From Shewanella atlantica (GTDB lineage: Bacteria; Pseudomonadota; Gammaproteobacteria; Enterobacterales; Shewanellaceae): a stretch of DNA of 64,000 nucleotides. The position numbers were made by a program, and so were the translations under genes. The notes below the pieces were generated by a model. The model was not told where the DNA came from and made no database searches. It was given only the letters and a program-made list of their open reading frames with translations. The stretch is from NCBI RefSeq assembly GCF_003966265.1, contig NZ_RXNV01000007.1, positions 124,001-188,000 of the forward strand. Reading direction: 5' to 3'. Below, one piece after another: positions 44,634-53,207 of the stretch. Each line of letters begins with the position of its first letter. The first letter of the stretch is position 1.

Positions 44634-47612
44634 GTGAACTGGCTTACAGACGACTCCTATTATCTTAATTACCCTTCACTGATGAACAAACAAACAACAT
44701 ATTTCATGAAAAAGAACTTAGGCCTCCACCTCGAGAAACTGTGGCTCTTGTTTGCATGGAGCACCTTGATTTTAGCCTTTATCATAGGTCACATAGCGGC
44801 GAAGCCCGACTATCTGACCATGGCTAAGACCCATTTTGCCAACTTCAATTTGGTTCCCTCCAAAGACTATACCAGCCTGCCTGTGGTATTTGTGCCCGGT
44901 GAGGGCAGCAAGAATAGCCAGAGCAACACCTCGGCTGCTCATGCGAGGGGGAATGCGGGCGAGGCCGTGGTCATCGCTGCCGGCACCGGCTATGGCGGGC
45001 CGTTTGTACTGGGTGTGAGAGCCCAGAAAGGGGAAAACTCCGCCCGTATCAAAGAGGTGGTGGTGCTGTCGCATAAAGAGACTCCCGCATACCTGCAAAA
45101 GCTGATTAATAACAACTTCTTCAGGCAGTTTATCAATAAATCTGTCACCGATGACTTTCTGTTAGAGGAGGATGTCGACGGCATCTCCGGCGCGACAGTG
45201 TCATCTAAAGGTTTCACCAAGGCGATAGCCGAGGCCCTGCACAAAGGGGCTCAAAGTCATCTGGGATACGAGAAGACCTGGAAAGAGGTTGAGTGGTCGC
45301 CTGGGCTCAATGAAGCCCTGATGGTCGCCCTGTTCCTGATGGTGCTGGTGGTCGTATATGCGCCGAGGAATATAGCCAAACCATTTAAAATTATTCTGCC
45401 CTTTGCCAGCCTGGCCTTCGTCGGTTTTTATGTCAATGCCTCGATCAGCCTGGGTACGTTAGCCGGCATAGTCATGGGCTATGTGCCCGAGTTCAGGCAG
45501 TATCCTATCTGGTGGATCATCGTCGGTGGTGTGTTGGGCGGTATTATACTGCTGGGGCGCAACCTCTATTGTGGTTACCTCTGTCCCTTCAGCGTGATCC
45601 AGGATCTGCTGCAAAAAGTCAGTGGCATCAAGCTGGCCCTGCGTCCGGGAATGGCCAGAAACGCCAGACGCGTCATCTATGGACTGAGCTGGTTCGCGCT
45701 TATCTTGATCTTCCTGTCACGCCACCCGGCCTTAGGCTCCTATGAACCTTTCGGCATGATGTTTTCACTGCAGGGGATGGGCATTCAATGGTACATCTTA
45801 CCCTTCAGCCTGCTGGGCTCATTTTTCGTGCCTCAGTTCTGGTGTCGCCTGTTCTGCCCTGTGGGTCTGTATCTGTCAGAGGCTGTGCGTCTGCAGCACG
45901 CCACGGTCAGCACTGTAGGCAACATCTTAGTGAAAAATGTCACCAATGATTCGTCAAATCAAGCTGAGGCTTACTCTAAGGCGACCGATACCCTTACTGT
46001 CTTGTTTGCATCTCAAACCGGTAACTCCAAACATTTGGCTTATCAGTTAAAAGCGAGTTGTGATGCCAATGGTTTGCCGGTGCGTATACAGTCTATGGCC
46101 GATTACAATACCGATAATCTGCAGCGCGAAAGCCACCTGATTATCGTGACCAGTACCTATGGTGAGGGTGAGCCACCGGAGAGTGCCGAAGGTTTCTATC
46201 ACACCCTCTTCGCTGACGATGCGCCGCAACTACCCGATCTTTCCTATTCGGTACTGGCTCTGGGTGATACCGGTTATCGCTTCTTCTGTAAGACAGGGAT
46301 AGATTTCGACCAGCGTCTGACCGAGCTGGGTGCACAGCGCCTTCATGAGCGGGCGGAGTGTGATGTCGACTATGATGCTGTGGCAGATGCATGGATAACC
46401 TCTGTTATTAAGGTGCTGCAACATAGGCTGGAAGCCAGCTGTGCCAATGCCGTAATGCCGACCGAATCGACCGGGGCGGAGCAGGCGTACTACAACAAGG
46501 CGCGTCCGTTCCCGGCCCGCTTGCTAGCTAATGACGCGCTTGCATCCGATACCTGTGGAAAAGATTTCCGTCATATAGTGCTGTCACTGGAGGGCTCGGA
46601 GATCCAATACCAGCCGGGAGATCTACTCAGCGTCTGGTTTAAAAATGATGAGACTGAGGTCGCCTCACTGCTGGCCAGCCTGTCTATCCCGGCTGATACT
46701 GAGGTTGAGGTAGACGGCAGCATCAAGACCATAGAGCGGGCACTGATTGAGAACTATGAGCTGACCCAGTGTCATCCCGGCTTTATCGAAAAATATGCGG
46801 CTCTGAGTCAACAAGCCGAGCTGCTCGATTTAGTGGTCGACAGTGACGGGATGCGTGACTACGCCCGTCGTCATCAGATCTTCGAGCTGGTACGTCAGTA
46901 TCCGACCTGGCTCACGGCTGAGCAGTTACTGCCGGTTCTTCGCAGATTGACGCCAAGGAAATACTCAATCTCCTCCAGTCAGTCGGAAGTGGGTGAAGAG
47001 GTTCACCTGACCATAGCCGTGGTTGAATATGAGTCCATTCATGGTGGCGAAGGTCACCGATATGTGGGCGGAGCCAGCGGCTACCTGTGTCAGCGATTGG
47101 CACTGGACGCCGAGGTGAAGGTGTTCGTCGAGGAAAATGAACACTTCCGTCTGCCCGAGAACAGCGATGCGTCTGTGATCATGGTCGGTCCCGGTACTGG
47201 CGTCGCGCCGTTCAGGGCATTCATACAGCAGCGCTCCGCGCAAAATCATGCAGGTAAGAGCTGGTTGTTCTTCGGAAACCGCAATGAAGGGCTCGATTAC
47301 CTCTACCGGGATGAGTGGAAACAGCATCTGCAAAGCGGCGCATTGACCCGCATGGATCTTGCTTTCTCACGGGATCAGCAACAGAAAATCTATGTTCAGC
47401 ATCGTATCGAGCAACAGGGCGCGGAGTTTTATGCCTGGCTTGAGCAGGGCGCGTTTATCTACATCTGTGGCGATGTCACACACATGGCCGTCGATGTAGA
47501 GCGGGCGATTGTGCAGGTCATCGAGCTCCATGGAGAGTTCTCCCTTGATGAGGCCCAACAATATTTCGAGCGCCTGAAACATGAGAAACGCCTGTTGAAA
47601 GACGTCTACTAA
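44634..47612 (+). CDS. NosR-like flavinylated membrane module fused to CysJ-like diflavin reductase
   Basis: 992 codons from GTG 44634; ATG 44682 and ATG 44706 are other starts and none has a good ribosome site. Order: membrane span; periplasmic FMN-binding domain with DGISGATVSS (Asp182 to Thr188), the ApbE flavinylation motif; about five spans with two CxxxCP motifs (Cys313/317, Cys404/408) as in NosR; flavodoxin domain from about 453 (FASQTGNSKH, TSTYGEGEPP); CysJ-type FAD and NADPH domains (RKYSISS at 775, GPGTGVAPFR at 852) ending KDVY like CysJ. It should carry electrons from cytosolic NADPH to a periplasmic covalent FMN. Partner unknown. Confidence 0.9.
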   Translation: MNWLTDDSYYLNYPSLMNKQTTYFMKKNLGLHLEKLWLLFAWSTLILAFIIGHIAAKPDYLTMAKTHFANFNLVPSKDYTSLPVVFVPGEGSKNSQSNTSAAHARGNAGEAVVIAAGTGYGGPFVLGVRAQKGENSARIKEVVVLSHKETPAYLQKLINNNFFRQFINKSVTDDFLLEEDVDGISGATVSSKGFTKAIAEALHKGAQSHLGYEKTWKEVEWSPGLNEALMVALFLMVLVVVYAPRNIAKPFKIILPFASLAFVGFYVNASISLGTLAGIVMGYVPEFRQYPIWWIIVGGVLGGIILLGRNLYCGYLCPFSVIQDLLQKVSGIKLALRPGMARNARRVIYGLSWFALILIFLSRHPALGSYEPFGMMFSLQGMGIQWYILPFSLLGSFFVPQFWCRLFCPVGLYLSEAVRLQHATVSTVGNILVKNVTNDSSNQAEAYSKATDTLTVLFASQTGNSKHLAYQLKASCDANGLPVRIQSMADYNTDNLQRESHLIIVTSTYGEGEPPESAEGFYHTLFADDAPQLPDLSYSVLALGDTGYRFFCKTGIDFDQRLTELGAQRLHERAECDVDYDAVADAWITSVIKVLQHRLEASCANAVMPTESTGAEQAYYNKARPFPARLLANDALASDTCGKDFRHIVLSLEGSEIQYQPGDLLSVWFKNDETEVASLLASLSIPADTEVEVDGSIKTIERALIENYELTQCHPGFIEKYAALSQQAELLDLVVDSDGMRDYARRHQIFELVRQYPTWLTAEQLLPVLRRLTPRKYSISSSQSEVGEEVHLTIAVVEYESIHGGEGHRYVGGASGYLCQRLALDAEVKVFVEENEHFRLPENSDASVIMVGPGTGVAPFRAFIQQRSAQNHAGKSWLFFGNRNEGLDYLYRDEWKQHLQSGALTRMDLAFSRDQQQKIYVQHRIEQQGAEFYAWLEQGAFIYICGDVTHMAVDVERAIVQVIELHGEFSLDEAQQYFERLKHEKRLLKDVY

Positions 47613-47701
47613 CGGACTTGTCTTAATGGGCGTCTATTAACGGACGCCTATTAATTAAGGTTCAGACACAGCAATAACAGATAACATATGAGGCACCGAT
47701 T

Positions 47702-47902
47702 TTGAGTCAATCAAACAATACGGGTCATGAACAGAGCGGCAATAAGATAAGCACATTCGAAACTAAAATGAGTTTCGGTTTGGGGATTATCACCCTGCTG
47801 CTCATCTTTGGTTATTTCTATGAATCATTTCAGGAGGTTCAACGTCAGGAGGTGATCGTTATCGCCATCGACAGAATTGAAGCCGCTTCAGAGACTAAGT
47901 AA
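47702..47902 (+). CDS. small single-span membrane protein
   Basis: 66 residues from TTG 47702, with GAGG eight bases upstream. One membrane span (about 24-41, SFGLGIITLLLIFGYFY) with polar ends. It follows the fusion reductase by 90 bp in the same direction and ends before a strong hairpin, so it is probably an accessory subunit of that protein. Confidence 0.6.
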   Translation: MSQSNNTGHEQSGNKISTFETKMSFGLGIITLLLIFGYFYESFQEVQRQEVIVIAIDRIEAASETK

Positions 47903-47924
47903 AGCCGTTAACAGTCATCTCCCC

Positions 47925-47957
47925 GACATCGGCCCATAAGGATATGGGCTCGATGTC
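47925..47957. terminator. strong hairpin between convergent genes
   Basis: GACATCGGCCCATA and TATGGGC-T-CGATGTC pair over 14 bases with a single bulge. No T run, but its place between convergent genes suggests a shared terminator. Confidence 0.55.
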
Positions 47958-47994
47958 ACCCCTGTCTTGCTGATACCAGCTTTGTAGTGGCGCA

Positions 47995-48648
47995 CTAGCG
48001 CGATTTCATATCGAACGCACTCTTCAGATTATTGGCAAACTCGATAAACTTCTCTTTGATGGTGCGCTTTATCGAAACATCGAGTGAACCCAAAATAACC
48101 TTACCTTCGATGGTGATGACAGGGGCCTGGCGGTTAGCCAGCGATGGTGCCCGATTCTCTATGCTGCTGACAATGCCGTAGCTCTTGCAAATCACATTGA
48201 TCCCTTCCGGAACGTAGATGACTGCGCCGCCCAGAACACAATGTAATTTAATGGTGACATGCTGGTGCTGAAATATGGCGTCGCTGAAGTCCAGCGTCGA
48301 CTCACCTAAAATATTGCGCAGATTAATCACCTTAGGTACCTGCCATTGTCCGCTGCGCTCATTATTACCCAGAACTGAGGTTAAAGTGAGCTCTTCATCC
48401 AGGGTTTTATTCGAGTAGCCGGGAGTAAATTGATGCTCTTTCTTGTTGTTATAGTCGGTGTCTGCTTTTAAGGAGAGGTCGGCAACCAACTCGAGGATCT
48501 CCCGATGGGAGGAGGAGCTCATCGCATCGTCGAGCCGGCGCTCGAAGGCCTCAGCCGAGATGACACCATGGCTATAGTTGACGATCAACTGATCGATTAC
48601 CTCTTCACGTACTTGTTCAATGGGACGGTCTTCAAGGATCACATCCAT
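47995..48648 (-). CDS. DUF1707/LiaF-like protein
   Basis: 217 residues, soluble. The N-terminal 50-60 residues (VREEVIDQLIVNYSHGVISAEAFERRLDDA) form the DUF1707/SHOCT-like helical hairpin; the C-terminal half (NLRNILGESTLDFSDAIFQ, LHCVLGGAVIYVPEGINV, VILGSLDVSI) is the LiaF-type beta-helix called 'cell wall-active antibiotics response'. It may sense or report envelope state; no two-component partner adjoins. Confidence 0.8.
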   Translation of the reverse strand: MDVILEDRPIEQVREEVIDQLIVNYSHGVISAEAFERRLDDAMSSSSHREILELVADLSLKADTDYNNKKEHQFTPGYSNKTLDEELTLTSVLGNNERSGQWQVPKVINLRNILGESTLDFSDAIFQHQHVTIKLHCVLGGAVIYVPEGINVICKSYGIVSSIENRAPSLANRQAPVITIEGKVILGSLDVSIKRTIKEKFIEFANNLKSAFDMKSR

Positions 48649-49030
48649 GCTTTCACTCCTATGACTTAAGTTATTTTAGCTGGTATATCGCTAAATGAAA
48701 TCGAACTGAGTGAAAAACAAGCAAATTTTAAGCCAATAAAATTAGCTTTTAAAAACATAGGATTAAACTTTTACGATTTTTGAAGGTCGTAGCATTAACC
48801 GATAATTAGCGAAAACTGACAGATAAAATCGCTTAAGTCAGCTTATGTACATGTTAGATGAGTAAGCTGTATGAGCTTGTTATAAACGGCATCAATTTAG
48901 ATGAGATTGACACCTGTCGATTCTGATAGTTACTCATCTGGATTTTGGCAAATAGGCCCCGATTAGCAGGTATCTTTTATCCTGAATTTGGATACAATGT
49001 AAGCAACAGTGATAGTTTGGAGAGGGTAAA
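48649..49030. other. intergenic region, nothing identified
   Basis: Divergent gap of 382 bp. A good ribosome site (GGAGAGGG) precedes the CheY-like gene; no operator recognised. Confidence 0.45.
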
Positions 49031-49393
49031 ATGGACAAAAGTAAAATCCTGATAATTGATGATGATCCTGTTTGTACCGGGGTATTACTCGCGATTTTAG
49101 GTGACGATTATGATGTAACGACCGCCAACTCCGGCAGTGGTGGCATCGATATATTAAGTTCACAGACACCCGACCTTATCCTGCTCGATATCACCATGCC
49201 GGAAGTGAATGGTTATCAAGTCCTTAAGTTCCTCCAGGAAGACCCGTCGCGCATCGATATCCCCGTGGTGGTTATCAGCACCTTAGTCGAGAGTTCAGAC
49301 AAAGAGTTCGCAATCAAACTGGGCGCCGACGACTACATTAACAAACCTATCATGCCAAATGTGATACAGGATAAACTCGAAAAGTATCTCTGA
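49031..49393 (+). CDS. single-domain response regulator (CheY-like)
   Basis: 120 residues, receiver domain only. Acidic pocket Asp10-Asp12 (IIDDDP), phospho-acceptor Asp53 (LLDITMP), switch Ser/Thr at 83-84 (VISTL) and Lys105 (NKP) are all present, so phosphorylation is expected. No output domain and no kinase next to it; partners must be elsewhere. Confidence 0.93.
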   Translation: MDKSKILIIDDDPVCTGVLLAILGDDYDVTTANSGSGGIDILSSQTPDLILLDITMPEVNGYQVLKFLQEDPSRIDIPVVVISTLVESSDKEFAIKLGADDYINKPIMPNVIQDKLEKYL

Positions 49394-49752
49394 TAATCCT
49401 CAGCTTTGTCTTTGGCGAACGGCAAAGTTGAAAACGTTCTACTTGTTAGCCTTTGCTGGGGCTAGTCTTGGCAGGGGGAACTTGACTGTTTATTGTTAAG
49501 TTAACCCTGGATTGAGCTCATTGCTTGTACCTATGTACTCCTCTCCCTCTCTCTTTTACCTCCAAGTTACTCACTTAGTTATTTGTGTACTCTTCAGCCC
49601 GATAAATTATGAGTAACCTGATGACTTTGGATGTAACATACTCTTAACACGTTTTTATAGCGTACACTTTACTGGTGAGTGCCATAAAAAACCGTTTTAG
49701 TATCGTTAGTTGATGGCGTTATCAACTAACGTCGTTTAAAAGGAGTTTCCCT
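49394..49752. other. intergenic region with perfect inverted repeat
   Basis: 359 bp. Its last 50 bases hold a perfect 11-bp inverted repeat just before the ribosome site of the repeat protein. Confidence 0.6.
49704..49731. promoter_or_regulatory. perfect 11-bp inverted repeat before the charged-repeat gene
   Basis: CGTTAGTTGAT, six-base loop, ATCAACTAACG, ending 21 bases before ATG 49753. Could be an operator or a leader-RNA hairpin near the ribosome site AAAGGAG. Confidence 0.6.
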
Positions 49753-50436
49753 ATGAAAGCCTCTGAATTTGTAAAAGCATTACTCGTATCGACCTCACTG
49801 ATGATGATTGCCCCTGGCGCAATGGCCGAGCCGCCCACTAAGTCTGAGAAGGCTGAGAAGAAGGCTGAAAAAAAGGCAATGAAGGAGCAGAAAAAGAGTG
49901 AGAAAGAGGCACGCAAAGCTGCTGAGAAACGTGAGCGTGAAGCGAGAAAGGATGCCAAGGAGTATGATCGTGAGGCTCGTAAAGATGCAGAAAAGCGACA
50001 GCGTGAAGCGAGGAAGGATGCCAAGGAGTATGACCGTGAGGCTCGTAAAGATGCAGAAAAGCGACAGCGTGAAGCGAGGAAGGATGCCAAGGAGTATGAC
50101 CGTGAGGCTCGCAAAGCGGCAGATAAACGTGAGCGTGAAGCGAGGAGGGATGCTAAGGAGTATGACCTTGAGGCTCGCTTAGAAGCTGAGGAGCGTCAGC
50201 GCGAAGCGAGAAAGGATAATAAAGAGTACGACCGTGATGTTCGCAAGGACGCCGAGGAGCGCGAAGCGAGAAAGGATGCCAGAGAGTATGAGAATGAGGC
50301 GCGTAAAGATGCAGAGGAGCGCCAGCGTGAGGCTCGGTTAGAGGCTGAAGAGCGTCAGCGTGAAGCTAAGGAAAAGGCTAAAGAGCGCAAAGAAAAGGAG
50401 TGTAAGAAAAACGAAGAGTGTGAAGAATTCCTCTGA
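49753..50436 (+). CDS. exported Glu/Lys/Arg-rich repeat protein
   Basis: 227 residues with a good ribosome site (AAAGGAG) and a signal peptide ending GAMA-EP. The rest is almost wholly charged helix built from a 22-residue unit (REARKDAEKRQREARKDAKE followed by YD). Two units are identical at DNA level (49969-50034 and 50035-50100). Spaced i/i+4 Glu and Lys/Arg suggest a stable single alpha-helix or coiled coil in the periplasm. Only the C-terminus has cysteines. Function unknown; envelope spacer or scaffold is possible. Confidence 0.75.
   Translation: MKASEFVKALLVSTSLMMIAPGAMAEPPTKSEKAEKKAEKKAMKEQKKSEKEARKAAEKREREARKDAKEYDREARKDAEKRQREARKDAKEYDREARKDAEKRQREARKDAKEYDREARKAADKREREARRDAKEYDLEARLEAEERQREARKDNKEYDRDVRKDAEEREARKDAREYENEARKDAEERQREARLEAEERQREAKEKAKERKEKECKKNEECEEFL
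49969..50100 (+). repeat. two identical 66-bp direct repeats
   Basis: Positions 49969-50034 and 50035-50100 are identical base for base, inside the charged-repeat gene; diverged copies flank them. Confidence 0.9.
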
Positions 50437-50460
50437 TATTCTCGCGGACAGATTTAACAG

Positions 50461-50493
50461 CTCCCCTTCTGTTATGGTTCGATAGAAGGGGAG
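50461..50493 (+). terminator. terminator-like hairpin after the repeat protein
   Basis: CTCCCCTTCT (50461-50470) pairs with AGAAGGGGAG (50484-50493). No T run follows. Confidence 0.5.
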
Positions 50494-50562
50494 GCCGCTA
50501 ACCGGTTTACCTAAAAGCTTTCACCTAAGCACTCTCAGCTCAACACTCTCACCTAAGCACCT

Positions 50563-51288
50563 TTACCTCAGCACTTTGCTTAAGAAGGCCTGAGTTCTCG
50601 CCTCTTTCGGCGCACTGAACAGGGCCTCGGGCTCGCTGTTTTCTACGATAACGCCGCCATCCATAAATATGACCCTGTCAGACACATCCCGCGCAAAGCC
50701 CATCTCGTGGGTCACTATCACCATGGTCATCCCTTTGTGAGCGAGGGATTTCATCACATCGAGTACATCGCCAACCATCTCGGGATCCAAAGCAGATGTG
50801 GGCTCATCGAACAGCATCAGTTCTGGTTTCATCGCCAGGGCTCGGGCGATGGCGACCCGCTGTTTCTGTCCGCCGGACAGGCTGGACGGGTAGGCATCGG
50901 CCTTATCTTTCAATCCTACCTGCTCGAGTAAGGCTTCGGCTTCAACATCGGCCTCTTTCGGAGTCATCAGCTTAAGCTGTACCGGAGCGAGGGTGATGTT
51001 CTGCTTAACCGTTTTATGGGGAAAAAGGTTAAAATTTTGAAACACCATTCCCACCTTCTGCCTTAGCTTATCGATGCAGGCATCGGGCGCCGTGATAGAT
51101 TGACCATCGATAAGAATATCCCCCTGAGTCGGTTGCTCAAGCAGATTAATGCAACGCAGGAAGGTGCTCTTGCCACTGCCCGATGGGCCTATCACACTGA
51201 CTACCTCGCCATGGTTTATCTGTTCATCGATCCCCTTCAGTACTTGGTTATCGCCAAAGCTCTTATGTAAATTATTTATCTTAATCAC
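50563..51288 (-). CDS. polar amino acid ABC transporter, ATPase
   Basis: 241 residues. Walker A GPSGSGKST, Q-loop VFQNFNLFPHKT, signature LSGGQKQRVAIARAL, Walker B MLFDEPTSALDPE and switch His in VIVTHEM are all intact. GlnQ/HisP-like length and sequence. It overlaps the permease gene by 8 bases, so the two are translationally coupled; third gene of the operon. Confidence 0.94.
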   Translation of the reverse strand: MIKINNLHKSFGDNQVLKGIDEQINHGEVVSVIGPSGSGKSTFLRCINLLEQPTQGDILIDGQSITAPDACIDKLRQKVGMVFQNFNLFPHKTVKQNITLAPVQLKLMTPKEADVEAEALLEQVGLKDKADAYPSSLSGGQKQRVAIARALAMKPELMLFDEPTSALDPEMVGDVLDVMKSLAHKGMTMVIVTHEMGFARDVSDRVIFMDGGVIVENSEPEALFSAPKEARTQAFLSKVLR

Positions 51289-51961
51289 TTTGCTTTAACC
51301 TCGTTTCAAATTTCGACAGCAGTAGGGTGAAGCTATATGTCAGTAGCAGGTAGATCAGCGCACAGGTAAATAGCGGCACACTGTCTTCGAAGGTGCGGCT
51401 ACGAATGATCTCGCCGGCGCGCATCAGGTCGACGCCGCCGATAAAGCCTATCACCGCCGTCTCCTTCAGCAATACGATAAATTCGTTACCCAGAGAGGGG
51501 AGAATGTTCTTAATCGCCTGAGGAAGAATGACCTCCTTCATGGTTGCCCCGTGGGACAGCCCTAAGGATCGTGCGGCCTCCATCTGGCCCTTATCGACCG
51601 CCTGGATCCCGGCGCGAATGATCTCTGAAATATAGGCACCGCTATTGAGGCCGAAGGCGATAATGGCGGCGGTGATCTTATCGACATCGAATGCGGCCAA
51701 TACAATAAAGTAAAGGATCACTAACTGTACAACTACCGGTGTTCCACGAATAACGCTGACATAGAGGTTAGCCGGCCAACGCAGATACCACTTAGGTGAC
51801 ATCTTCATCAGGGTGGTCGTCACCCCCAATATTGATCCCATTATCATGGCAAAGAAGGTCACAATCAGGGTAACTTTAAGGCCATTTAAGATGAGGTAGA
51901 TACCGATTAAGCCATCTTCCCCGATAGGGGTAAACAGTGAAGCGTTAATTGCATCAATCAT
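51281..51961 (-). CDS. polar amino acid ABC transporter, permease
   Basis: 226 residues with five or six membrane spans. The permease signature for ATPase coupling is visible as EAARSLGLSHGATMKEVILPQA. HisM/GlnP-type. Starts 7 bp after the binding-protein gene. Confidence 0.93.
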   Translation of the reverse strand: MIDAINASLFTPIGEDGLIGIYLILNGLKVTLIVTFFAMIMGSILGVTTTLMKMSPKWYLRWPANLYVSVIRGTPVVVQLVILYFIVLAAFDVDKITAAIIAFGLNSGAYISEIIRAGIQAVDKGQMEAARSLGLSHGATMKEVILPQAIKNILPSLGNEFIVLLKETAVIGFIGGVDLMRAGEIIRSRTFEDSVPLFTCALIYLLLTYSFTLLLSKFETRLKQSD

Positions 51962-51968
51962 TATCGAC

Positions 51969-52706
51969 TCACTTCATGTGCTTGTTGACGAGGGCGTCAT
52001 AGCCACCGTTTTGTTTCATCGCATTCAAGGTGCTATTGATGCTGTGCAGCAACTCAACTTTATCCTTGGCGACAGCAAAGCCATAAAACTCGGGCTCGAA
52101 TTCCAGTTCGACCATTTTAAGTCCTGGGTTCTTATCCAGAAAGCTGGCCGCAGGCTCACTGTCAAACAGCACCAGATCAACCTTAGCGTTTTTAAGCTCC
52201 ATGATGGCCTCAAAACCTGTGTTGAATGCGGTGACCTGCTGGCTGAAAGTTTTGGCCATGATATCGCCGGTGGAACCCAGCTGAACCGCAATATGCTTTC
52301 CCTTTAGGTCATCGACACTCTTGATGCTGGTGCTATCTTTTTTGACCAAGACCACCTGCGTCGCTTCATAGTAAGGCTCTGAAAAGTTAACGCTCGCCTG
52401 ACGCTCTGGCGTAATCGTCATGCCGGAGGCGATCAGGTCAACCTTGCCCGCATTGAGCGCTACGATCAGTGAATCAAACTTCATGTTTTCAACTTTAAGC
52501 GTCTTGCCGGCATCCTTGGCGATCTGACGGGCTAAATCGATATCGAAGCCTTTTATCTCATCGCCGCTCACCCCACCGACATATTCAAAAGGTGGGAACG
52601 AAGCATTAGTGCCCACTACAAGCACGTCATCACTCTTACCGCATCCGGTTAACATCAATACGCCTGCTAAACCTAAGCTCCCCAAACACAACATCGACTT
52701 CTTCAT
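51969..52706 (-). CDS. polar amino acid ABC transporter, binding lipoprotein
   Basis: 245 residues. Lipobox LTGC-GKS. Family-3 solute-binding protein: VGTNASFPPFEYVG, IKGFDIDLARQIAKDAGK, DLIASGMTITPERQ, AVQLGSTGDIMAKTF. Probably a basic or polar amino acid ligand. First gene of a three-gene operon. Confidence 0.93.
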   Translation of the reverse strand: MKKSMLCLGSLGLAGVLMLTGCGKSDDVLVVGTNASFPPFEYVGGVSGDEIKGFDIDLARQIAKDAGKTLKVENMKFDSLIVALNAGKVDLIASGMTITPERQASVNFSEPYYEATQVVLVKKDSTSIKSVDDLKGKHIAVQLGSTGDIMAKTFSQQVTAFNTGFEAIMELKNAKVDLVLFDSEPAASFLDKNPGLKMVELEFEPEFYGFAVAKDKVELLHSINSTLNAMKQNGGYDALVNKHMK

Positions 52707-53207
52707 CTTTAACTCTCATCACCAAAATACTCAACTGGCAACGACTATAAGCTGATATAAAACGAAGTCAATAATTATGCGTAAAAAATGATTATAAATT
52801 CAATTCTGGTGGATTGAATGCTCAATAAATAAACGGCTTGGCGTGTTTGCAACTGCCATTTAACAAGTTGTTGAGCTGTTTGGGTTGTTGATGTTGAGCG
52901 AGTTCTACAGTAGCGAAAGGTGAATAATTAGTTACTCTGATAAGTGATAAGTGATAAGTGATAAGTGATAAGTGGCAAGATGAAAGCAAGCGATCGTCGG
53001 TAATTAAGTAGTGCTACCGCATACCTATAATTGCAAAACTTATGGCTCCGCAGCCTTTTTGCACCTCACCTCGCACACTATTCACTATATCCAGTTCAAC
53101 GCCACCTCATTAAATATGAAAATTCTCAATAATTTCAGAATGAAACTGGCGCGTCGGGGATGGCTGACTATACTTTTTGTCACTATAACCACATAAAAAA
53201 GGCGGAT
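52707..53207. other. intergenic region with heptad array
   Basis: About 500 bp between divergent units; contains the gataagt array at 52939. No regulatory site identified for the cytochrome gene. Confidence 0.5.
52939..52973. repeat. heptad tandem repeat array (gataagt)
   Basis: Five perfect 7-bp gataagt units (reverse complement acttatc). Confidence 0.88.

Noticed and set aside
49722..50114. 130-codon minus-strand frame with repeats
   Set aside because: Antisense shadow of the charged-repeat gene, whose signal peptide and ribosome site are clear.
52939..52973. Possible small CRISPR-like array
   Set aside because: Units are contiguous 7-bp repeats with no spacers; part of the heptad family.
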